From NCBI GenBank assembly GCA_027311065.1, contig DAICZP010000022.1:1-43112 (forward strand): a DNA stretch of 43,112 nt, read 5' to 3'. The position numbers and the translations under genes were made by a program. Shown in pieces: positions 16,898 to 25,779 of the stretch. The notes beneath the pieces were generated by a model. That model was not told where the DNA came from. It made no database searches and worked only from the letters and a program-made list of their open reading frames with translations. The stretch is from Thiomonas sp. GTDB taxonomy: Bacteria; Pseudomonadota; Gammaproteobacteria; Burkholderiales; Burkholderiaceae_C. Each line of letters opens with the position of its first letter. Position 1 is the stretch's first letter.

Positions 16898-18280
16898 ATG
16901 AAAAGCGTGTCGTCAAGACTTTCAATTGCAGAAAAAGTCGGGTATGGGTTCGGTGATTTCGCCTCCAACCTGTACTGGCAGATGTTTTCCATCTTCATCG
17001 CCAAGTACTACACCGATGTATTTCTGCTCAGCGCTGCGCAGATGGGTACGATGATGTTCGTCACGCGTTTCGGTGACGCGTTCATCGACCCCGTGATCGG
17101 GGCCGTCGCCGACCGCACGCATACCCGCTGGGGACACTTCCGGCCGTATCTGCTCTGGATGTGCCTGCCCATGGCTGCTGCTGCCGTGCTCGCTTTTACG
17201 GTTCCTCATCTGGCTGGAAACGCAAAGGTGGTGTATGCATACGTGACGCTGAGTTTGATGATGCTGACGTATTCGGCCATCAACATTCCCTACTCGGGAC
17301 TGCTCGGTGTGCTCACGCCAAGCTCCGCGGAGCGGACCAGCGTGTGCTCGTATCGGTTCGTGATGGCATTGCTGCCGGTCTTCATCATTGTCAACAGCGC
17401 ACTGCCGCTGGCGCGTTACTTTGGTGGCAGTGAGAACTCGCCACGGGGTTGGCAAGCGAACATGATTCTGTATGCGGCTCTCGCCGTGGTGCTGTATATC
17501 GTGACCTTCGCCATGACCCGGGAGCGCGTGCAGCCGCAACCGCGCGCGGAGGGATCATTTCGCAGCGACCTCCAGGACCTCAAGCGCAATCGACCATGGT
17601 TGGTGCTATGCGCTGTTGGCGTGGCGGCACTGACCTTTTCCAACATTCGCAATACCGTGGCGATCTACTACTTCCAGAACGTCGTGCCGCACGGCGGCGG
17701 CTACTTCGGTCCCGTGATGACGTCTGGTGCGTTGGCGTTCATCGTGGGCGTGATGGCCACCTCGCCGCTGTCACGCCGGTTTGGCAAGCGTAACTTGTAC
17801 ATCGCTGCGATGGGCAGCGCCGGCCTGTTCTGCATTGGCTTTTATTTCGTGCCCCCGGCGGACATCACCCTGGTGTGGATCGTGCAGACACTGATCAGTC
17901 TGTGCGCAGCGCCAACTGCGCCACTGGTCTGGGCCATGTATGCCGATACTGCGGACTTTTCCGAATGGAAGAATGGTCGCCGTGCGACTGGCCTGGTGTT
18001 TTCCGCGGCATCATTCGCCCAGAAGTTCGGCTGGGCCGTCGGAGGTGCCGGCACCGGCTACCTGCTGTCTTTCTTTGGTTACCTGCCGAACATCGCGCAA
18101 AGCGCCCGGACCGTGCACGGCATCATCATGATGAGCAGCTTGATCCCCGCGATCGGTGCGCTGGTGGCGGTCATTGCCTTGCTGTTCTATGAAATTGATG
18201 AGCCCATGGTGCGACGCATGGGACACGAGCTCGATCTGCGCCGCCGCGCCGCGGCCTCGGACTCCCAGCCAGCGCATTGA
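16898..18280 (+). CDS. GPH-family glycoside:cation symporter (MelB/XynP-like)
   Basis: A 12-helix inner-membrane transporter of the glycoside-pentoside-hexuronide family. Family signs are an N-terminal KVGYGFGDFASNLYW, DAFIDPVIGAVADRTHTRWGHFRPYL in the first cytoplasmic region, NIPYSGLLGVLTP, and MYADTADFSEWKNGRRATGLVFSA later on. The asparagine and aspartates that bind the coupling cation are present. ATG 16898 has a GAGGGG site; GTG 16889 is a less likely start. It has its own operator and probably takes up disaccharides or oligosaccharides released from glucan with H+ or Na+. It gives the locus a second import route beside the ABC system. A convergent mgsA gene ends ~100 bp downstream. Confidence 0.93.
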   Translation: MKSVSSRLSIAEKVGYGFGDFASNLYWQMFSIFIAKYYTDVFLLSAAQMGTMMFVTRFGDAFIDPVIGAVADRTHTRWGHFRPYLLWMCLPMAAAAVLAFTVPHLAGNAKVVYAYVTLSLMMLTYSAINIPYSGLLGVLTPSSAERTSVCSYRFVMALLPVFIIVNSALPLARYFGGSENSPRGWQANMILYAALAVVLYIVTFAMTRERVQPQPRAEGSFRSDLQDLKRNRPWLVLCAVGVAALTFSNIRNTVAIYYFQNVVPHGGGYFGPVMTSGALAFIVGVMATSPLSRRFGKRNLYIAAMGSAGLFCIGFYFVPPADITLVWIVQTLISLCAAPTAPLVWAMYADTADFSEWKNGRRATGLVFSAASFAQKFGWAVGGAGTGYLLSFFGYLPNIAQSARTVHGIIMMSSLIPAIGALVAVIALLFYEIDEPMVRRMGHELDLRRRAAASDSQPAH

Positions 18281-18377
18281 GACGCCGCCGCACGCGCATC
18301 CGTCGATCGATGGGACTGCTCCGCGGAGCATGATGGGGGTGACACCCAGCGGCGTCGCCCCGCGCGCCTGCGCTGGG

Positions 18378-18737
18378 TCAGATGCTGCGCAGCAGGCGCG
18401 TGGCACTGGACAGATTCGTGGCACAGGCGACGTCGTGGACGTCGCAGGCGCGAAGCAGGGCCGTGATGTCGGGTTCGTGGGGCTGCGCGGTCATCGGATC
18501 CCGTAAAAAAATCACCATATCAATGCCACCGTCGGCCAGACGCGCACCGATCTGGAGGTCGCCGCCAAGCGGGCCGCTGCGCAGGCATTCCACTTCGAGG
18601 CCCACCTCGTTGCGCAGTCGCGATCCCGTGGTTCCGGTGGCCACCAAGCGGTGCTCGCGCAGCAATGTGGCATGCTGCCGTGCGAGTTGGATCATGCGGT
18701 CCTTTGTGGCGTCATGGGCGATCAGCGCAATATTCAT
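18378..18737 (-). CDS. mgsA: Methylglyoxal synthase
   Basis: Converts dihydroxyacetone phosphate to methylglyoxal, an overflow bypass of lower glycolysis. The protein has 119 aa and begins at the ATG in ...ATTCATG (18737, minus strand), directly before NIALIAHD. Conserved active-site parts are present: AHD (His/Asp near residue 8), GTTG, SGPLGGD with the catalytic Asp, FLRDPM, PHEPD with substrate-binding His/Asp, and ATNLSSA. It is ~30 residues shorter than the E. coli enzyme, lacking part of the N- and C-terminal tails. It lies 29 nt after glk on the same strand, so the two are probably co-transcribed. The pairing fits control of phosphate stress when sugar intake is fast. Confidence 0.92.
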   Translation of the reverse strand: MNIALIAHDATKDRMIQLARQHATLLREHRLVATGTTGSRLRNEVGLEVECLRSGPLGGDLQIGARLADGGIDMVIFLRDPMTAQPHEPDITALLRACDVHDVACATNLSSATRLLRSI

Positions 18738-18766
18738 GGCAGGGGAGTTGGTGACGTGGGAGGTTT

Positions 18767-19744
18767 TCAGAGGCCAGGGTGCTGGCGCTCGAGGTACTGG
18801 CGCAGACCCACTCCGGCACCGATCAGGGCGGGCCAGGGGCTGTGAATGACAAAGACAGGGATACGTGCCAGGAGCGGCGACATGCGGCCTTTGTCCTCGA
18901 ACCGCGCGCGGAACGCGGACTGCGCGACGAAGTCTCCGAGCCGCGGCACGATGCCACCGCCGATGAACAGCCCGCCGCGTGCGTCGACGGTGAGTGCGAC
19001 GTTCGAAGCGACCGTTCCCAGCAGTCGGCAGAACACCTCGAGACTGCGCCGGCACAGTGGGTCGGCTGCGCGCAGCCCCAGCTCCGTGATGCGAGCCGCA
19101 CTGAATCCGGCACGCATCCCGCCCGTTCCCCCGCTCACCCATTCGTGAATGAGTTCGAGGCCGCGGCCCTGCAGCAGCCGCTCGGCCGAGACGTGACCAA
19201 AGCGTGCATGCGCGAATCGCCACAGGTCGATTTCTTCTTCGTCGAATGGGCTGAAGCTGACGTGTCCACCCTCTCCAGCCACCGCCTGCCACGCTCCGTC
19301 GGCTGTGGGCACGAGAGCGCCCACGCCAAGCCCGGTGCCGGCACCAACCACCCCCCGCGCAGCGCGCGGCTCGGGATCGGCGCCACCGATGCGCCGCAGT
19401 TCATGCGCCGGCAGGTAAGGCAGGGAAAGCGACAGCGCTGCGAAGTCATTCATCACGAGCAGCGTATCCAGCGCCAGCTCCTGTCGCGTGGCCTGAATCG
19501 AGAACGCCCAGTGATGATTCGTCATGCGCACGTCGTCCGTGGTGACGGGGGTGGCGATGCCGATGGCGGCTTGGCGCACGTCGACTGCCTGCTCGCGCAA
19601 GTAGGCGCGGATGGCGTCCTGCATGCTCGGGTAGTCGGCGCAAGCAAGCACGCGCACCCGGTCGATGCCACCGTCGAGCTGCAGCGCGAAGCGGGCGTTG
19701 GTGCCGCCGATGTCGGCGAGCAGGCGGGGTGGAGACGTTGACAT
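18767..19744 (-). CDS. glk: Glucokinase
   Basis: Phosphorylates glucose to glucose 6-phosphate with ATP and so would process glucose released by the GH1/GH30 enzymes. The 325-aa protein starts at ATG 19744, directly before the ATP-binding motif [14 protein letters not shown]. Other marks are VMNDFAAL with the catalytic Asp, [17 protein letters not shown], and the acidic E-I-D-L-W-R-F-A-H segment typical of the bacterial Glk family. An upstream in-frame ATG at 19825 would add 27 poor residues and come very close to the promoter. In several Burkholderiales glk is fused to a hexR-type regulator; here it is a stand-alone enzyme, yet the promoter carries a HexR-like site. Confidence 0.94.
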   Translation of the reverse strand: MSTSPPRLLADIGGTNARFALQLDGGIDRVRVLACADYPSMQDAIRAYLREQAVDVRQAAIGIATPVTTDDVRMTNHHWAFSIQATRQELALDTLLVMNDFAALSLSLPYLPAHELRRIGGADPEPRAARGVVGAGTGLGVGALVPTADGAWQAVAGEGGHVSFSPFDEEEIDLWRFAHARFGHVSAERLLQGRGLELIHEWVSGGTGGMRAGFSAARITELGLRAADPLCRRSLEVFCRLLGTVASNVALTVDARGGLFIGGGIVPRLGDFVAQSAFRARFEDKGRMSPLLARIPVFVIHSPWPALIGAGVGLRQYLERQHPGL

Positions 19745-19836
19745 CACGGATTCCGGTCGTAAGCGATGGCGACCAGCTGGCGCGGAGGGCCGCGGTCCGA
19801 AGTCCGCGAGCCTGCAGCAGGACACCTTGTTTGCGT

Positions 19837-19866
19837 AGTGTATGTAGCGAAACTACATACCGTCAA
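19837..19866 (-). promoter_or_regulatory. glk-mgsA promoter with embedded HexR-like operator
   Basis: On the minus strand TTGACG (19866-19861), an 18-bp spacer and TACACT (19842-19837) form a sigma-70 promoter. The inverted repeat of 19840-19860 (8-bp arms around 5 nt, core TGTAGCGAAACTACA at 19843-19857) fills the spacer and overlaps the -10. The core closely resembles the HexR motif as I recall it (TGTARTwwwAYTACA). Confidence 0.65.
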
Positions 19867-20094
19867 TGCCAGGAGGGTGGCATCATTCACAGCGCAAGTG
19901 CATCTGTAAAATCTATAAAATCTTTTAAAACAATTGACTACAGGTCTTTCTTCAAATTTTTTTCGGCCAACTTTACATCCGCACATGCCATGGTGTCGTT
20001 AAGCTACGTCAGATCTTCGGTCCTCGGTCTTCGCTGCAGCACGTCGCGGGTTGCCTGCGGTGGCGCGCGCAGGACCCGTCTGCCGGCCATGTCC
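19867..20094. other. AT-rich intergenic stretch, no gene seen
   Basis: Positions ~19900-19985 are strikingly A/T-rich compared with the rest of the window and lie between the glk promoter and a decayed gene. I see no intact coding sequence, inverted-repeat ends or target duplications. It may be a deletion or insertion scar. Confidence 0.5.
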
Positions 20095-20601
20095 CGGTAC
20101 GCCGCCGATCCAGCCCGGGGCGTTGTCGAGCAGCATCTGATCGAAGCGGTCGACATCGTGCAGACCGTGCTCGACGTGCTTGGGGTTGCGTTGCCGACGC
20201 ACCGGCTTGAAGGTTTCAGCCTGCTGCCGCTGTTATGTGGACAGCCCGTGCCCGCATGGCGCGATTTCGCGTACAGTGAGCTTGACTACAGTAATCGTCA
20301 GGCGCGCCTGACCCTTGGCAAGGATGTCCACCAGTGCCGTGCTTTCTGCCTGCGCAACGCGCATTGAAACTATGTGTATTGGCTCGATGAGCCCGAGCAG
20401 CTCTTCGACCTGCGCGCTGACACCGAAGAGTTCCGTGATCTGGGCCGAAACCCCACGACCGAAGGCGTGCGCATCGGGCTACGCGACAAATTGCTCAGCT
20501 TCCTGGCGAGGCGGCGACACCGCGCAACCGTGACCGATGCGGCGGTGGAGCGTGGCACCAACGCCTGCAAGCAGGCGGGAGTGTATTTCGGTCAATGGTG
20601 A
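20095..20601 (+). pseudogene. Decayed C-terminal remnant of a sulfatase / phosphonate-monoester-hydrolase-like gene
   Basis: The translated frame resembles the C-terminal third of alkaline-phosphatase-superfamily sulfatases: EAVDIVQTVLDVLG, then LEGFSLLPLL, P-A-W-R-D, Y-S-E-L-D-Y, and YWLDEPEQLFDL...EEFRDLG, ending in G-V-Y-F-G-Q-W. The N-terminal part with the catalytic formylglycine site is missing. A TGA at 20365-20367 interrupts the same frame where relatives have Trp (…H-[stop]-N-Y-V-Y-W). Reading resumes in the same frame to 20601, so a single base change caused the stop. Start is approximate. Both truncation and nonsense change argue that it is not functional. Confidence 0.75.
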
Positions 20602-20649
20602 GTCCGCGAGCCTCTGCCTCAACTCCGCAACGAAATCTCAGGAACAGAC

Positions 20650-21732
20650 ATGACTGATCTCTTCGACAACCCTATGGGCTTGATGGGATTCGAATTCGTC
20701 GAATTCGCGTCTCCTTCGTCAAACGTGCTTGAACCCATCTTTGAGCGCATGGGGTTTACCCTCGTGGCGAGGCACCGGAGCAAGGACGTGGTGCTTTACC
20801 GGCAGGGCGATATCAATTTCATCGTCAACCGCGAACCGAGCAGTCTTGCCGGCTTTTTTGCCGCCGAGCATGGCCCCAGTGCTTGTGCGATGGCATTTCG
20901 TGTGCGCGACTCGCACCGTGCTTATGCGCGCGCCTTGCAACTCGGCGCGCAGCCGGTGGACGTGCCAACCGGTCCCATGGAGCTCAAGTTACCCGCAATC
21001 AAGGGCATCGGGGGCGCACCGCTGTATCTGATCGACCGTTTTGACGATGGCAAAAGCATTTACGACATCGATTTCGCGTTTCTTCCCGGGATCGATCGCC
21101 ATCCCGGAGGGCATGGCCTTCGCATGATTGACCACCTCACGCACAACGTATACCGAGGGCGGATGGCGTTTTGGGGTGACTTCTATTCGAAGATCTTCAA
21201 TTTTCGTGAAATCCGCTACTTCGACATCAAGGGCGAATACACCGGATTGACGAGTCGTGCCATGACTGCGCCTGACGGCTTGATCCGCATTCCCCTGAAC
21301 GAGGAGGCGAGCAAGGGCGGAACCGGTCAGATCGAAGAATTCCTGATGAAATTCAACGGCGAAGGCATTCAGCATGTCGCGCTGCTGACCGACGACTTGC
21401 TCGCCACCGTCGACGGTTTGCGGCGCTCCGGCGTACCGCTGATGACGGCACCCAACGCTGCCTATTATGAGATGCTGGAAGAGCGCATGCCGGGCCATGG
21501 CGAGCCAGTACCGGAACTGCAGTCGCGCGGCATTCTGCTGGATGGTTCGACCGCGCGTGGTGACAAGCGTTTGCTGCTTCAGATCTTCAGTGAAAGCCTG
21601 CTCGGGCCGGTTTTCTTCGAGTTCATCCAGCGCAAGAACGACGACGGCTTCGGTGAAGGAAATTTCAAAGCCTTGTTTGAAAGCATTGAGCGCGATCAGC
21701 TCCGGCGCGGCGCCCTGCAGGCCGATTCCTGA
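20650..21732 (+). CDS. hpd: 4-Hydroxyphenylpyruvate dioxygenase
   Basis: Converts 4-hydroxyphenylpyruvate to homogentisate in tyrosine breakdown, using Fe(II) and O2. The 360-aa protein has the two vicinal-oxygen-chelate halves. The Fe ligands are visible: H162 in IDHLTHNV, H242 in GIQHVALL and E324 in FFEFIQRK. The C-terminal [18 protein letters not shown] segment that closes the active site is present. ATG 20650 follows CAGGAA at a normal distance. No homogentisate dioxygenase or other tyrosine-pathway gene is next to it here. Some relatives use the same fold for hydroxymandelate synthesis, but the overall match favours hpd. Confidence 0.96.
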   Translation: MTDLFDNPMGLMGFEFVEFASPSSNVLEPIFERMGFTLVARHRSKDVVLYRQGDINFIVNREPSSLAGFFAAEHGPSACAMAFRVRDSHRAYARALQLGAQPVDVPTGPMELKLPAIKGIGGAPLYLIDRFDDGKSIYDIDFAFLPGIDRHPGGHGLRMIDHLTHNVYRGRMAFWGDFYSKIFNFREIRYFDIKGEYTGLTSRAMTAPDGLIRIPLNEEASKGGTGQIEEFLMKFNGEGIQHVALLTDDLLATVDGLRRSGVPLMTAPNAAYYEMLEERMPGHGEPVPELQSRGILLDGSTARGDKRLLLQIFSESLLGPVFFEFIQRKNDDGFGEGNFKALFESIERDQLRRGALQADS

Positions 21733-21843
21733 ACGCAGCACGGTCCGACGCGCATGCGCCTTCCGGGGCGGTGGCAAGGCATGCTTCGGGCGTCGATCGC
21801 GGTCGGCATGGCGTGGCTGACGCGGGCGCCTGACGTGGCGGGC

Positions 21844-23940
21844 TCAGGCGGCGCCCATCGCGGCGATCAGGCAGCGCCGCAGACGTGCGCCAAGAGCGCG
21901 GTAGCGCAGAATCGGCAGCCGGTTGTCGAGGTCGTGATGGCGCACAAGATCGTGCAGGATGATGCGCTGCTGGCGGTGCAGCCGACGCGCGTCGGGCACG
22001 TCGGCCAGCGCTGTTTCCAGATCATCCAGCGCGGCGTCGTCCAGTAGCGCCGGGCTGAGATGTGCCGGCGCGATCTGCAACAGGCCCAGCACGTGCGACT
22101 CCGTCATTTGCTGCCGCGCATAGGCCGCGGCCAGCGGATTGCCGTGGGGTGGCAGGGTCCATGCGCGCAGCTGGTGCAGGAGTTCAGGCACTTCGTCGCT
22201 CGGGCAGGGGCGCGCAATGGCGTAACCCTGGACTTCGCGCACGCCGAGTACGTGCAGCATATTGAGCACATCGGCCGACTCCGCGCCTTCGACCACGAGG
22301 TCGACTTGCAGGGAACTGGCGAGGTTTTGCACACTATGCACAAACGCGATGTCTTGCAGGCGCGTGGCGATTTCGCGGACAAACGTCTGATCCATCTTGA
22401 TTTCGTCGATCGGCAGGCTGCGCAGGCGCAGCAGACTTGAGTAGGCCGATCCGAGGTCGTCGATCGCCAGGCGTACGCCGAGCGCGCTGATCTCCAGCAG
22501 GTTGCGCCGCGTCACATCGGGGGAAAGAAACTCGCCACGCTCGAGAATTTCAAGGGTCAGCTGCGCGGGCTGCGCCTGCATCGCGCCCAGCGCGTCGGCG
22601 ATGGCCTTGGCGATGTCCGCCTCGGCCAGCGACTCTGGGTCGATGTTGACCGACACCCCCACGCAGTGACCGCCGAGGCAGTTCCATTCACGCTGTGCCT
22701 CGAGTGCGGCCTCCATCACGGCGCTGAACAGGTGGCGGCGCTGGCGCGGACCCAGGCCTGGAAGAAATTCCAGTGGCGAGATCAGCTTGCCCTGTCGGCG
22801 CAGCCGTGCCAGCGCTTCGAAGCGGGTCGCGCCAGCGCGCTGGATATCGAACACCGGCTGATAATGGACTTCCACCCGTCCGGGGAGGCGCACAGGCGCA
22901 GGCAGTGACGTCGCCTCGGCGTCAAAGGCCGCATGGACTTCCCAGGCGCCCGTATCCGTCTGACGGCGACGCTTGGCGCGGTACATGGCCGCGTCGGCAC
23001 TGCGCATCAGGGTTTCGGCGCCTTCGCCATGCCCGGGATACAGTGCCGCCCCAATGCTGGCCGGGCAACTCACCGGCGTGCCGCCTTGAATCAGGTAATG
23101 CATGCCCAAAGCCCCGCACAATCGTTCCAGCAGCCCTTCGAGGGTCCCGCGGTCAGGAACCTTGCGCAGAATCAGGGCGAACTCGTCGCCACCGAGACGG
23201 GCAACCAGATCTCCATCGCGCAAACCGGACTTCAGGCGCGCCGCGAGTTGCTGCAGCACTTGATCACCGGCTTCGTGGCCGAACGTGTCGTTCACCGGCT
23301 TGAATCCGTCCAGGTCAATGATGGCAACCGCGACGCCGTCCGGCGAACCCTGGGTTTGCGCCAGAATCCGTTGCAGGTTTGCGTAGAGGTGACGCCGGTT
23401 CGGCAGGCCGGTCAGTGGGTCGTGTCGCGCCTGCTGCTCCAGGTCATGCTCGAGCGACTGACGGTACATCGCCCCGTAGATGAGATCGGCAATCAGCAGC
23501 ACGATGTCGAGCGCCTCAGGGCGGGGCGCAAGCGGCGGCGTCTTGGTAAACCACGCGATCGCGAGCACGCCCCGGCGATCATCGCGGGGCCCCACCGGCA
23601 CGACCAGATTCCCCTGCAGGCCCGTGGCGACGAACGCCGGCATCGCCTGCGGACTGCCTGCGTAGTCGGGTGTGAAGATCGGCACACCTTCATGGAGCGC
23701 GCGTCCGGCGGTGCCTTGATGGTCCGGGAAGGAAAAGCCGACCGCGAGCTGTTCATAGCGAAGCGGCAAGCCCTGGAAAAAGCGGTATTCCAGGCGCTTG
23801 TCGTCGATGCACTGAATCAGTGCTGCGCCATCAGCGTCCACCACGCGCGCGCCCTCGGCTGCGGCGAGCTGGAAAAACCGGCCGAACTCCGGTTCGGCCG
23901 CGAGTCGGCGCAGCATGTCAAGGTCAATACTGGGACGCAT
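21844..23940 (-). CDS. GAF-GGDEF-EAL cyclic-di-GMP signalling protein with C-terminal extension
   Basis: A 698-aa cytoplasmic protein. Residues ~10-160 form a GAF-like sensor domain. The GGDEF domain has an intact active site (GGDEF 250-254) and an RxxD inhibitory site at 241-244, so it may make c-di-GMP. The EAL domain (~355-600) keeps EAL 375-377, N in SVNIDPES, E in TLEILERG, DD in AIDDLGSAYSS (DDLG instead of the common DDFG), K in IKMDQTF and VEGAE, so phosphodiesterase activity is also possible. Residues ~600-698 are a helical, His- and Leu-rich extension I do not recognise. It is convergent with hpd. The ligand of the GAF domain cannot be told. Confidence 0.93.
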   Translation of the reverse strand: MRPSIDLDMLRRLAAEPEFGRFFQLAAAEGARVVDADGAALIQCIDDKRLEYRFFQGLPLRYEQLAVGFSFPDHQGTAGRALHEGVPIFTPDYAGSPQAMPAFVATGLQGNLVVPVGPRDDRRGVLAIAWFTKTPPLAPRPEALDIVLLIADLIYGAMYRQSLEHDLEQQARHDPLTGLPNRRHLYANLQRILAQTQGSPDGVAVAIIDLDGFKPVNDTFGHEAGDQVLQQLAARLKSGLRDGDLVARLGGDEFALILRKVPDRGTLEGLLERLCGALGMHYLIQGGTPVSCPASIGAALYPGHGEGAETLMRSADAAMYRAKRRRQTDTGAWEVHAAFDAEATSLPAPVRLPGRVEVHYQPVFDIQRAGATRFEALARLRRQGKLISPLEFLPGLGPRQRRHLFSAVMEAALEAQREWNCLGGHCVGVSVNIDPESLAEADIAKAIADALGAMQAQPAQLTLEILERGEFLSPDVTRRNLLEISALGVRLAIDDLGSAYSSLLRLRSLPIDEIKMDQTFVREIATRLQDIAFVHSVQNLASSLQVDLVVEGAESADVLNMLHVLGVREVQGYAIARPCPSDEVPELLHQLRAWTLPPHGNPLAAAYARQQMTESHVLGLLQIAPAHLSPALLDDAALDDLETALADVPDARRLHRQQRIILHDLVRHHDLDNRLPILRYRALGARLRRCLIAAMGAA

Positions 23941-24115
23941 GTGCGGGAGGGGGATGGGTTGCAGGATCTGGGTGTCTTTGCGGAAAGCAATAATCAGGCC
24001 AAATGGATCGCAGGAGATGTCGCTGCGCTGCGGCCATTTTCACGAATCTTTAAGCTCCACCCCATCTTCAAGCCGTAATATATTGACATTGAAGGGTTTT
24101 TAGGGATTTTGTGTC

Positions 24116-24364
24116 ATGCGCCAGCCATTCTCTCCACTGGATCTCAAGAACATGCAACCCGTGTCCAATGCAACGCAACCCGATGACGCCCGGTTGCCGC
24201 TTCGCGATTCCCCGCATGTGTCAATGCCTTCAGTGACATGTCCACCCGGGCGCCTTCGATCGGCTTGCGCCAGCCTCCGCGCGCCGCTGGCGCCAGAGCG
24301 CGACGCCCGGTTCTGGGATGCGCTGGATCGGTTCGAGTTGGATGAACCGGGCGGCGACGCCTGA
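24116..24364 (+). CDS. Small hypothetical protein (uncertain)
   Basis: An 82-aa frame from ATG 24116 with no recognisable domain; the C-terminal part (RDARFWDALDRFELDEP) looks protein-like while the middle is low complexity. A TTGACA at 24083-24088 lies upstream but its -10 partner is poor. The frame ends exactly where the convergent porin gene stops. It may be a chance frame in GC-rich DNA. Confidence 0.3.
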   Translation: MRQPFSPLDLKNMQPVSNATQPDDARLPLRDSPHVSMPSVTCPPGRLRSACASLRAPLAPERDARFWDALDRFELDEPGGDA

Positions 24365-25450
24365 TCAGAAGCTGAGGTGGATCCGCAGCCCGGCGACCCA
24401 GGCACCAGTGTATGAGCCGGCAGGATGATCGAACCATTGCAGGTCCGGTTGCAGCGCCAGGGACGGTGCAAGCAGCCAGGAATACACCGCTTCGATGAAG
24501 GTCTCGGGCGCCGGTGCGCGCAGATTCAATCTTCCAAAGCCCAGACTGCATTGATCTTGCGGGCGCCGCGGCAGCAACCCGGTGACCAGGATTCCAGCCG
24601 CGGAAAATTCGGTGGCAAGATTGACTTGCGCCGGGGAGCTCCCGGCGAGCACGAAGGCGCCCCATGTTCTGTGCGCCGAACGCCAGCGCGTTTCGCCGAC
24701 CATGTAAGCGCCCGACGTCGTCGCACCGAAACCACTGCCCGCCTTGTGGGCGTAGTGCCAGGCGCCGACCTTGAGATCCGCACGCGGTTCGGTTCCGGCA
24801 TTTCCCCAGTCACGCTCGACTTCCGCGATGCTGAGCGCCCCTTCCCGCAGCGCACCGACGAGGCTTGGCGGATTGCCTTGCCAAAGCCCGGCCCGGGCCT
24901 GCCACGCCGACGTGATCTGCACATTGCTCATCACCCCCAGACCGGGATTTGGAAAGGATGGGTCGTTGATGTTGGCCGTGAAGTTCGGCGCCATGCCGAA
25001 GGTGCCGTTGTGAAGCAGGTCGGCGACGTCGCTGGCCTCGAAATACTGATTCAGGTCCATGATGCCGGCACGCAACTGCGTAGCCCCCAGATCCTGCGCG
25101 TACGTGAACTGATAGATCCTCAGGAAGTTCGGCGCCCACTCGTTGCTGGGAAGCTGCACTGCGCCGGTGCGCCCGGGCAAATCACCGTCGGCACGGACCC
25201 CCTCGAGGCTGAAATCGAGATGACCACCCTTCCACCAGCCGGCCGCCGTGGTGTCCACGCTGGCTCCCCACTGTAGCAAGGCGGATGAGGCGGCCCGCCT
25301 TTGCAGACCACCTGCCACGTTGGCCATGGAATCGAGGTCAATCCTTCCAGCGCTGGTCCATCCCGGCGCCGCCGCGGCAATGGCCGACCCGGTTCCCGAG
25401 CTGACCATCAACCCAAGGCCGAGAAGAACCGCAAAAAGACGGACATGCAT
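24365..25450 (-). CDS. OprB-like carbohydrate porin
   Basis: A 361-aa outer-membrane porin of the carbohydrate-selective OprB type. Start ATG 25450 has a perfect AGGAGG 7 nt upstream and is followed by a signal peptide that ends near AIAAAAP. Typical elements are LQWGASVD, LDFSLEG, QLRAGIMDLNQYFE and PNPGLG, followed by repeated amphipathic strands and a C-terminal ...LRIHLSF with terminal Phe. A longer frame to 25597 lacks a ribosome site and would bury the signal peptide. It lies 130 nt after a small membrane-protein gene of the Nramp cluster on the same strand, so it could be read from that operon or from its own promoter. Confidence 0.88.
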   Translation of the reverse strand: MHVRLFAVLLGLGLMVSSGTGSAIAAAAPGWTSAGRIDLDSMANVAGGLQRRAASSALLQWGASVDTTAAGWWKGGHLDFSLEGVRADGDLPGRTGAVQLPSNEWAPNFLRIYQFTYAQDLGATQLRAGIMDLNQYFEASDVADLLHNGTFGMAPNFTANINDPSFPNPGLGVMSNVQITSAWQARAGLWQGNPPSLVGALREGALSIAEVERDWGNAGTEPRADLKVGAWHYAHKAGSGFGATTSGAYMVGETRWRSAHRTWGAFVLAGSSPAQVNLATEFSAAGILVTGLLPRRPQDQCSLGFGRLNLRAPAPETFIEAVYSWLLAPSLALQPDLQWFDHPAGSYTGAWVAGLRIHLSF

Positions 25451-25580
25451 CACGCAACCTCCTCTGTTCCGATTCTCGGGCGGGATGATGACGGGACGAA
25501 GAACCCCGGTCTGGGGGAAACCACGACGTGGCGGGCGCCGCGGCGATGAACAGGCCGCCGCGCCTGCCGACACGGATGCC

Positions 25581-25778
25581 TCAGCGGATGGCCCCATGCA
25601 TGAATGCCCAGACGACGATGGCGGTCATGATGACCACGTAGACCCGCAAGCCCCAGAACACCGCCTGCTGGCGTGCGGATAGCCGGATGCGGGTGACCTC
25701 GGCCATCGGCTGGTCCCAGCCTTCGTCGGCAATCAGACGATGAACAGCGTCATGATCAAAATCTCGAAGTTGCTTCAT
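25581..25778 (-). CDS. Small single-pass membrane protein downstream of the Nramp gene
   Basis: A 65-aa protein from ATG 25778. It starts one base after the Nramp stop (TGA-C-ATG), so translation is likely coupled. The N-terminal half is soluble and charged (FDHDAVHRLIADEGWDQPMAEV). The C-terminal ~20 residues form one transmembrane helix (YVVIMTAIVVWAFMHGAIR). I recognise no family. Its position suggests an accessory subunit or stability factor for the transporter; this is inference. A start at 25820 would overlap the transporter gene and is less likely. Confidence 0.65.
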   Translation of the reverse strand: MKQLRDFDHDAVHRLIADEGWDQPMAEVTRIRLSARQQAVFWGLRVYVVIMTAIVVWAFMHGAIR

Positions 25779-25779
25779 G

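Noticed and set aside
18281-18377. Terminator between the symporter and mgsA
   Set aside because: A 12-bp palindrome (GCTCCGCGGAGC) lacks a loop and a T-run; not strong enough to call.
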